Made by a program: the position numbers and the translations under genes. The notes under the pieces are model-generated. The model was not told where the DNA came from. It worked only from the letters and a program-made list of their open reading frames with translations, and ran no database searches. This document shows positions 58,269 through 64,000 of a stretch of DNA of 64,000 nt, piece by piece. This DNA is from Io17-Chloro-G2 sp034420695. Lineage in GTDB: Bacteria; Chloroflexota; Dehalococcoidia; Lucifugimonadales; UBA3495. Location: assembly GCA_034420695.1 (NCBI GenBank), contig DAOULB010000018.1:124001-188000 (forward strand). The letters are read 5' to 3'. Each line of letters opens with the position of its first letter. The first letter of the stretch is position 1.

Positions 58269-59378
58269 CTAGCCCGCGCTGTACCCCACCTTTGGCAGGA
58301 CGGTCTTCAAGGAAGTGACCACTCCTTCGATATCCTCTTGGGACACGTAGCCCAAGTGGCCGATGCGGAATATGTCCTTGGTGAGCTTGCCTTGCCCCGT
58401 CGCCAGGACTACGTTTTCCTCTCCGTGAAGGATGCCCATCAACTCCTCCGGGTCAACCCCCGCCGGCATCTTGATGGCGGTAACGGTGTTGGAAGCGTAC
58501 TTCTCGTCTTCGGCCAGAAGCTCCAAGCCCAAGTCCTTCATGCTCTCCCTGGTGAAGCCGGCGATCCGGGCGTGGCGCTCGTAGACGCTTTCCAGTCCCT
58601 CTTCCAGGATATTGTCCAAGGCCTTGGACAGGCCGTACATGGCGCCCACGGCCGGGGTAAAAGGGGTCTGGCCTCGTCCCAAGTACTGCTTGGCCGCGGC
58701 AAGGTCAAAATAGAACCGGGGCATGGTAGCCGTCTTCTGGGCTTCCCATGCCGTCTGGCTCACGCTGATGAAGGAGAGGCCGGGCGGGATCATGAACCCC
58801 TTCTGGGAAGCGGTGCCGACCACGTCACAGTTCCAGGCGTCCACCGGGAGGGGAATACAACCCAGGCTGCTCACCGCGTCCACCAGCAGCAGCTTGCCGA
58901 ATTCGCCCTTGACCACTTGGGCCAGGTCTTCCAGGGGATGGGTGATCCCGGTGGATGTCTCGTTATGAGTGACCATCACGGCCTTGACGCTGGGATCGGC
59001 CCGGAGCGCTTGGCGTATGGCATCGGGGTCCACGGCGGCGCCCCACTCGAATTCCAGCACCGTCAGATCGGCGCCATAAGCCCGGGCAAGGTCTATGAAA
59101 CGGTCGCCAAAGGAGCCTGCGGTGGCGGCCACGACCTTGTCCCCGGGGGAGAGTGTGTTGACAATCGCCGCCTCCAGGGAACCGGTGCCCGACGCAGTCA
59201 GAATTAAAAGGTCGTTCTGGGTCATGAACACCTGCTTTAACTGGCCGGTGACCCGGTCGATCAAGTCCCGAAACTCGGGGCCCCGATGGTTGATCATGGG
59301 GGCGCCCATGGCTTCTACAATGTCGTCGGGAACTGGAGTGGGGCCGGGGACTCTGAGGTTCTGCCTGGGGATATTCAC
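58269..59378 (-). CDS. Class V aminotransferase (alanine/serine-glyoxylate type)
   Basis: The 369-residue enzyme reads LRVPGPTPVPDDIVEAM, HRGPEFRDLIDRV, LTASGTGSLEAAIVN, VTHNETSTGI, LLVDAVSSLGCIPLPVDAW and the PLP lysine in GTASQKGFMIPPGLSF. Such enzymes act on glyoxylate with alanine or serine, or serve in phosphorylation-independent serine synthesis. Divergent from the glucose-6-phosphate isomerase gene. Confidence 0.92.
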   Translation of the reverse strand: MNIPRQNLRVPGPTPVPDDIVEAMGAPMINHRGPEFRDLIDRVTGQLKQVFMTQNDLLILTASGTGSLEAAIVNTLSPGDKVVAATAGSFGDRFIDLARAYGADLTVLEFEWGAAVDPDAIRQALRADPSVKAVMVTHNETSTGITHPLEDLAQVVKGEFGKLLLVDAVSSLGCIPLPVDAWNCDVVGTASQKGFMIPPGLSFISVSQTAWEAQKTATMPRFYFDLAAAKQYLGRGQTPFTPAVGAMYGLSKALDNILEEGLESVYERHARIAGFTRESMKDLGLELLAEDEKYASNTVTAIKMPAGVDPEELMGILHGEENVVLATGQGKLTKDIFRIGHLGYVSQEDIEGVVTSLKTVLPKVGYSAG

Positions 59379-59634
59379 GAAAGCTGCCTCCGATTCAGTG
59401 GGCGAAGTTCTGCCGCGCGCACATATTTTCAGGTCAAGTTTATATCGGGGAAAGGCGTCAGCCAGGGGAAAGACTCAAACTGGCGGGACAGGATTATATC
59501 ACTTGGAACGGGGGGTCTGCATTTTCCGAAGCAAGGCAATGGCGGGACAGATAAAACCCGGTTGCAAGTTATAATTGCCAGCGGCGCGTACCCTGGGATC
59601 CCCAGTTTCTGAAAGAGGTAGAAGCAAGCCACCA

Positions 59635-61269
59635 ATGGAAAGAAGCTCAAGCACCGAAACCCTGGTAGAAAAGTTTCCCGAGGTGGCCGCGGCCTTGGAT
59701 GATGTGGAGCGGCGGGACGTGGTCGGCCGGATGTGGCGGGGTGACCACACTGCCTGGAAGCCGGACCCAACGGAGATTTCGGACCGGCTGGGCTGGCTAA
59801 CGGTGACCGGTAGTATGGCCGAGCAGGCACCAATGCTGGAAGCCTTTGGCCGGGAGGCCAGTGATGCCGGGTATAAAGACGTCGTTCTGCTGGGCATGGG
59901 CGGAAGCAGCTTGGGGCCCGAGGTGCTGGGCCAGTGCTTCAACGGGGCAATTCCAGGCTTTCCCCGGCTGATCGTCTTGGACTCGACGGTGCCGGCCCGG
60001 GTGGGAACGGTCACCGCGGCCATCGACCCTGCCCGCACACTATTCCTGGTGTCCTCCAAGTCCGGCGGCACCGCGGAAACCCTGTCTTTCTACCGCTACT
60101 TCCGGGACCTGGCCGACCGCTCCTTGGGCCGGGCGGCGGCGGGCAGGAACTTCGTGGCGATAACCGACGGCGGGACATCCTTGGAAATCTTGGGCAGGAC
60201 CGAGGGCTTCAGAAAGGTATTTCTCAACCCTCCGGACTTGGGAGGGCGCTATTCGGTGCTGTCCTATTTTGGACTGGTCCCGGCAAGCTTGATAGGAGTA
60301 GATATTTTTAGCCTCCTGGGGCGGGCCAACTGGTTGGCGGCAACTTGCGCCCCAGACGTTCCACTTGCTCACAATCCGGGGGCACAGCTTGGGGCCTTGA
60401 TGGCGGGATTCGCCTGGGCCGGCAGGGATAAGCTGACTTTGGCGGCCGCTGGGTCCATCGCTGGTTTCGGGTTGTGGGTGGAGCAGTTGATTGCCGAAAG
60501 CCTGGGCAAGGAGGACAAGGGAGTTGTCCCGGTGACCGGCGAGCCGCTGGTGGACTCCCGGCACTATGGCAAGGACCGCTGGTTTGCGCACTTGAGAGTC
60601 CAAGGTCACAGCGACGGAGAGACCGGCCAAGCAGTTGCCGCTATCAAGGAAGCCGGTTTGCCGGTGCTGGAACTGAACTTGGAAGACTGCTACGACTTGG
60701 GAGCGGAATTCTTCCGCTGGGAGTTCGCCACCGCGGTTGCCGGGTCGCTGCTGGGGGTCAACCCCTTCGACCAGCCTGATGTTCAGGGGAGCAAGGACCA
60801 GACCGACCGGGTGCTGGAGCGATTCCGACGGGAGGGACGACTGGCCGAGACAACCGCACAGGGTTCATTGGCAGGTCTGCTGGAGCAACGCCGGCCCGGG
60901 GACTTTCTGGCCGTCATGGCCTTCATAGAGCAGACAGAGGAAACCGACGGCCTGCTGGCCCGGGTGCGACGCAGGGTTGCGGAAGGGACTGGCATCGCCA
61001 CGACCTTGGGTTACGGTCCCCGGTTTCTCCATTCCACCGGGCAGCTACATAAAGGCGGCCCCGCCAACGGGCTGTTCCTGCAGCTCACATCGGACAATGG
61101 AAAAGACTTTCCGATACCCGGCGAGGGGCACGGTTTTCAGGTGTTGGCCCAAGCCCAGGCATTGGGTGACCTGGACACTCTGGCCTCGATGGGTCGCCGC
61201 ACGGCAAGGGTCAACCTGGGTCCAGACCCGGAAGCCGGGCTGAAGAGGCTGCTGGAGAGCCTGGATTAG
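59635..61269 (+). CDS. pgi: Glucose-6-phosphate isomerase
   Basis: Two SIS domains are present. VVLLGMGGSSLGPEVLGQCF and FLVSSKSGGTAETLSFYRYF bind the sugar phosphate, and GPRFLHSTGQLHKGGPANGLF near the C-terminus is the third family block. This form resembles the isomerase half of the fused transaldolase-isomerase proteins of Actinobacteria and Chloroflexota; no transaldolase domain is attached here. I place the start at ATG 59635; the frame is open from TTG 59575. 6-phosphogluconate dehydrogenase follows by 21 bases, giving a pentose-phosphate operon. Confidence 0.9.
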   Translation: MERSSSTETLVEKFPEVAAALDDVERRDVVGRMWRGDHTAWKPDPTEISDRLGWLTVTGSMAEQAPMLEAFGREASDAGYKDVVLLGMGGSSLGPEVLGQCFNGAIPGFPRLIVLDSTVPARVGTVTAAIDPARTLFLVSSKSGGTAETLSFYRYFRDLADRSLGRAAAGRNFVAITDGGTSLEILGRTEGFRKVFLNPPDLGGRYSVLSYFGLVPASLIGVDIFSLLGRANWLAATCAPDVPLAHNPGAQLGALMAGFAWAGRDKLTLAAAGSIAGFGLWVEQLIAESLGKEDKGVVPVTGEPLVDSRHYGKDRWFAHLRVQGHSDGETGQAVAAIKEAGLPVLELNLEDCYDLGAEFFRWEFATAVAGSLLGVNPFDQPDVQGSKDQTDRVLERFRREGRLAETTAQGSLAGLLEQRRPGDFLAVMAFIEQTEETDGLLARVRRRVAEGTGIATTLGYGPRFLHSTGQLHKGGPANGLFLQLTSDNGKDFPIPGEGHGFQVLAQAQALGDLDTLASMGRRTARVNLGPDPEAGLKRLLESLD

Positions 61270-61290
61270 CAACTCCCTATATGGAGAACA

Positions 61291-62217
61291 GTGGAGGCTG
61301 AGCCGGTGGAACTTGGGATGATTGGACTTGGCAGGATGGGCGGAAACATGGCGCAGCGGTTGCTGCTGGGAGGCCACCGGGTAGCAGCCTACGACCAGGA
61401 CCCTGCTGCTTCGGCGGCGGCACAGTTGCAGGGCGCCGAAGCAGCAGGGGCATTGGAAGAACTGGCCTCCATGCTGGAACCTCCCCGGGCGGTTTGGGTC
61501 ATGGTCCCGGCGGGTGTGCCGACGCAGGAGACCATCGACCGGATTGCGGGGTTCCTCTCGCCCGGCGACGTAATCCTGGACGGGGGCAACGCCAACTACA
61601 AGGACAGCATGCGCCGGGGAGACGAGCTTGCGGGCAAGGGCATAGACTTCATGGACGTGGGCACCAGCGGAGGCGTTTGGGGGCTGGCCCACGGCTACAG
61701 CCTGATGATTGGCGGCAGTGAATCTGCGTTCCTCCGTTTGGAGCCCATCTTTCAGACTCTGGCGCCATCGGAGCAGAACGGCTATAGCTTGGTGGGACCC
61801 ATCGGGGCCGGCCACTATGTAAAGATGGTGCACAACGCGGTGGAGTACGGTCTGATGCAGGCCTATGCTGAGGGGTTCGAGTTGCTCGAAGCCAAGAAGG
61901 AGTTCGACTTGGACCTGGCCCGGATTGCCGATACTTGGCGCTACGGCAGCGTGGTGCGTTCCTGGCTTTTGGACTTGGCGGCGGCGGCGCTGCGGGACGA
62001 TCCAAAGCTGGAACGGTTGCAAGCCTTTGTAGAGGACTCCGGGGAAGGCCGGTGGACTGTTCAGGAATCGGTAGACTTGGGAGTGCCGGTCCCGGTGATA
62101 ACCCTGTCACTGCAGAACCGTTTCCGTTCCCGGCAGGAACAGCCCTTTGGTTCCAGGCTGCTGGCCGCTCTCCGCCAGCGATTCGGCGGCCACGCCGTAA
62201 GAGAAACGGGCGGGTGA
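61291..62217 (+). CDS. gnd: 6-phosphogluconate dehydrogenase, decarboxylating (short YqeC-type)
   Basis: The ~308-residue length marks the short, NAD-type class. IGLGRMGGNMAQRLLLGGH is the dinucleotide loop, VILDGGNANYKDS and DVGTSGGVWGLAHGYSLMIGG the substrate loops, and GAGHYVKMVHNAVEYGLMQ holds the catalytic Lys and Asn. It yields ribulose-5-phosphate. GTG 61291 has GGAG four bases upstream; GTG 61306 has GGAGG at nine bases and starts nearer the core, so it may be the true start. Confidence 0.93.
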   Translation: MEAEPVELGMIGLGRMGGNMAQRLLLGGHRVAAYDQDPAASAAAQLQGAEAAGALEELASMLEPPRAVWVMVPAGVPTQETIDRIAGFLSPGDVILDGGNANYKDSMRRGDELAGKGIDFMDVGTSGGVWGLAHGYSLMIGGSESAFLRLEPIFQTLAPSEQNGYSLVGPIGAGHYVKMVHNAVEYGLMQAYAEGFELLEAKKEFDLDLARIADTWRYGSVVRSWLLDLAAAALRDDPKLERLQAFVEDSGEGRWTVQESVDLGVPVPVITLSLQNRFRSRQEQPFGSRLLAALRQRFGGHAVRETGG

Positions 62218-62346
62218 GGCGATAGTGCCAATACCAAAGGGTACGGAGCCGCGGGAGCTGTTGGTTGCGACATCGGCTGATGACCGGTAGAGGGGTGACT
62301 GAAAAGGGACGGCCAGCCCAGCCAGCCGGTGACAGCGCCCGTAAAT

Positions 62347-63135
62347 TCAAGTGGCGCCGGGGGAATTGATGGCGTCGCCGCCGAGGTCCACTCGGGCCTC
62401 TAGGGACGTGGGAAGGGCTTCGAGGTCTGGGTGGTTCAGCACTGCATCGATACACTCCCTGCTTCCGCCGACGTAAGTATCGAACAGGTCGATGTCCGTT
62501 GCCACGCACCAAGACCGGTCCTCGGGCCACCAGATGTTTGGCGAATAGCCCCAGAAAGGGTCCGGCCGTTCCTCCAAAAAGGACATGACTGCGTCCAGAG
62601 GGCCGCGAAAGAGCAGGTAGTCTCTGCCCGGGGCTTTTATCCGGGCGCTTACTTTGTAGAGCCGGGTGTCGATGTTGCCGTATCCCTCCCATAGGCAGAA
62701 GAAGCATTGCCCGGGAGTAGTGGTGAACTCCCGGAGCACGTTTGTCAATGCCTGGCATTCATCCTGGGGAATGGAGCCGTGCTGCGGATGGTGTCCCCAC
62801 GGCGGGTCCTTGTACATGGACTGGGGACCCTCGCTCAAGCCTGCGATATGTTCAAACTGCATCTGGGGGTGAACGGTGCGGCCAGTCCATGATGCCACCG
62901 TAGACCACCGTACCGGTTGCTCCAGGCTTTCTCCAAGATAGGCCGGGTGAAAGACGCGAGCGTAGGCTGGAAGTCCTCCAGGCATTAGTGAATGCACCGT
63001 ACCCCATCCGGACAAGCTTTCCTCAATCCATCTGCCATGGGAGACATCTTCCGAGAACTCCAGACCGCCCGGCGCCAGTTGTGTCTGAACTACAGGCATT
63101 CTACCTTCGGGGGTCAGCGAAACCAGGCTGGACAT
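62347..63135 (-). CDS. Hypothetical protein (uncharacterised family)
   Basis: The start ATG 63135 has a strong GGGAGGAG. The 262-residue protein is rich in Trp and Pro and contains DYLLFRGPLDAVMSFL, SPNIWWPEDRSWCVATDIDL and DTYVGGSRECIDAVL, blocks I associate with an uncharacterised family in Actinobacteria and Chloroflexota. Cytoplasmic, no signal. Function unknown. The frame is open to 63201. Confidence 0.75.
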   Translation of the reverse strand: MSSLVSLTPEGRMPVVQTQLAPGGLEFSEDVSHGRWIEESLSGWGTVHSLMPGGLPAYARVFHPAYLGESLEQPVRWSTVASWTGRTVHPQMQFEHIAGLSEGPQSMYKDPPWGHHPQHGSIPQDECQALTNVLREFTTTPGQCFFCLWEGYGNIDTRLYKVSARIKAPGRDYLLFRGPLDAVMSFLEERPDPFWGYSPNIWWPEDRSWCVATDIDLFDTYVGGSRECIDAVLNHPDLEALPTSLEARVDLGGDAINSPGAT

Positions 63136-63548
63136 GCCTCTCCTCCCTCTGCGCGGCAACAGTTTTCGAAGGAGGGAAAATCTGGGGCGTTTTATGTTCA
63201 TCTCCCGTTGTTCGTCCTAAATGGCCGGGTTTCCGGGCTGCACTGGAAGGCCCAAGCTGAACCTTATTAGCACAAACGAAAACAGCAATCTACGTTATTT
63301 TCACAAAGGGCAGTTGTCGATAATAAGCAAAATACCATCCAGTCAAGAGGCCGAAGGGACGTCAGATTGTTAGCGCAAACGAAAATAGCCGGCTGAGTTA
63401 TTTGCATATTACGCCATTGTCGATAATAAGTAACGCGATGGCCGGTAAATGGGCCGAAGGCATGTCAGAAACACCCGGCCTCCCTGGCACATACCGCCGC
63501 GGAAAGCCATCCCGGGTTCAGGGGGCCAAGGCTCCGGCGTCACCGGGC
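63136..63548. other. Intergenic region with tandem ~100-bp repeat
   Basis: No supported gene. It lies between a second Fic gene's stop and the hypothetical gene's start and contains two tandem copies of a ~100-bp sequence listed separately. Confidence 0.55.
63267..63469 (+). repeat. Tandem direct repeat, period 103 bp
   Basis: Copy 1 is 63267-63366 and copy 2 is 63370-63469. Shared landmarks are TTAGC(A/G)CAAACGAAAA, TTGTCGATAATAAG at the centre, GGCCGAAGG and a final GTCAGA. Between landmarks the copies differ considerably, so this is an old or function-constrained duplication. It lies just downstream of the second Fic gene. Confidence 0.65.
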
Positions 63549-64000
63549 TTAGCCCATGCTCTGGGACTCTTCCAACACATCTAGGATGGCCTCCGCGCAA
63601 TAGACTCTGTTACGCCGTCCTTCCCCGACCTGGGCAATTATGTCCGCTGCCTCCAGTCTGTCCACGGCTCTCTGCGCAGTCGTGTAGGCAACGCCCAGCC
63701 TGGTGGCAATGCCTACTACCGTCCAGAAAGGGTTCTCAGCGAACAGGTCCAGCGTTCGCTCCGGCAATAGGGACCTCCCTCCCCGCAGTTTCAACTTCCA
63801 CTCCGACAGCAGGCCGTCTATACGCTGAATACGGCTTAGGGCGTCTTCGGACTGTATTACCATTCCGTTCAGGAAATAGCTTAACCATTCCTCCCATTCC
63901 CCGCGCTCTGTTACTCCCAAGAGACGGTCGTAGTATTCCTCTCGCGTAGCCTCGAAGTAGGCGCTCAAGTAGAGAAGAGGCGAAGGGATCACCTCCCGCT
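63549..64000 (-). CDS. Fic family protein, C-terminal part (runs off window)
   Basis: The frame is open to the right edge and matches the C-terminal third of the Fic protein at 30 kb: LLYLSAYFEATREEYYDRLL against LLYLSAYFERDRDAYYQQLF, then WEEWLSYFLNGMV. The winged helix (NPFWTVVGIATRLGVAYTTA, QRAVDRLEAADII) is at the end. The catalytic Fic motif would lie beyond the window. It stands upstream of the tandem repeat region. Confidence 0.85.
   Translation of the reverse strand, partial: REVIPSPLLYLSAYFEATREEYYDRLLGVTERGEWEEWLSYFLNGMVIQSEDALSRIQRIDGLLSEWKLKLRGGRSLLPERTLDLFAENPFWTVVGIATRLGVAYTTAQRAVDRLEAADIIAQVGEGRRNRVYCAEAILDVLEESQSMG

Overview
The window is GC-rich, densely coded bacterial chromosome with no rRNA, tRNA, CRISPR array or complete insertion sequence that I could find. 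The gene content fits a Chloroflexota bacterium of the Dehalococcoidia/SAR202 type: three adjacent luciferase-like flavin oxidoreductases, two acyl-CoA dehydrogenases, an amidohydrolase, a sulfite-oxidase-family molybdoenzyme and an UPF0182 membrane protein. This placement is an inference from family content, not from a marker phylogeny.

Layout. 1-4.6 kb: a minus-strand tetrapyrrole operon in the order MerR-type regulator, fused siroheme decarboxylase (AhbA-AhbB/NirD-L type), precorrin-2 dehydrogenase, hemC, and a cobA-hemD fusion cut by the window edge. 4.8-13.2 kb: sulfite oxidase, a TPR-PIN-hydroxyacid dehydrogenase operon, an alpha/beta hydrolase, a RidA-like protein and three LLM flavoenzymes. 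13.8-21 kb: an iron/heme block containing a bifunctional-nuclease-domain protein, a vitamin-K-carboxylase-like (HTTM) membrane protein, an overlapping operon imelysin / di-heme cytochrome / imelysin, a bacterioferritin with altered ferroxidase ligands, and a Bfd-type ferredoxin. 21.7-27 kb: an ABC exporter, an amidohydrolase and a GSA-aminomutase-like enzyme. 27.4-31.4 kb: a DUF433 / broken DUF5615 / DprA-like cassette, an M20 peptidase, and a Fic protein preceded by duplicated operator-like repeats. 31.4-38 kb: ordinary metabolism and housekeeping (SDR epimerase, rsmG, acyl-CoA dehydrogenases, YqeK, HIT). 38-42.2 kb: a small defence island (HEPN/PaREP1-like, McrC, McrB, a coiled-coil nuclease-like protein) joined to a duplicated 3' end of an aminotransferase gene. 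42.2-52 kb: an aminotransferase and an arginine cluster (argJ, argB, UPF0182, argD, argG) interrupted by an intact DUF433/DUF5615 pair. 52-56.4 kb: small membrane and hypothetical genes and a decayed XRE-ImmA regulator. 56-62.2 kb: DUF1015, a class V aminotransferase, and glucose-6-phosphate isomerase with 6-phosphogluconate dehydrogenase. 62.3-64 kb: a hypothetical protein, a 103-bp-period repeat, and the 3' end of a second Fic gene.

How it fits together. The tetrapyrrole operon can supply siroheme and, through siroheme decarboxylation, heme-type products. The neighbouring iron block (imelysins, di-heme cytochrome, bacterioferritin, Bfd) plausibly handles iron. The second theme is small toxin-antitoxin and defence modules in several states of decay. 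At least two are broken by internal deletions whose gene boundaries are still marked by the original start/stop overlaps. A 59-bp intergenic sequence occurs twice in opposite orientation (13.5 and 21.4 kb) and flanks the iron block.
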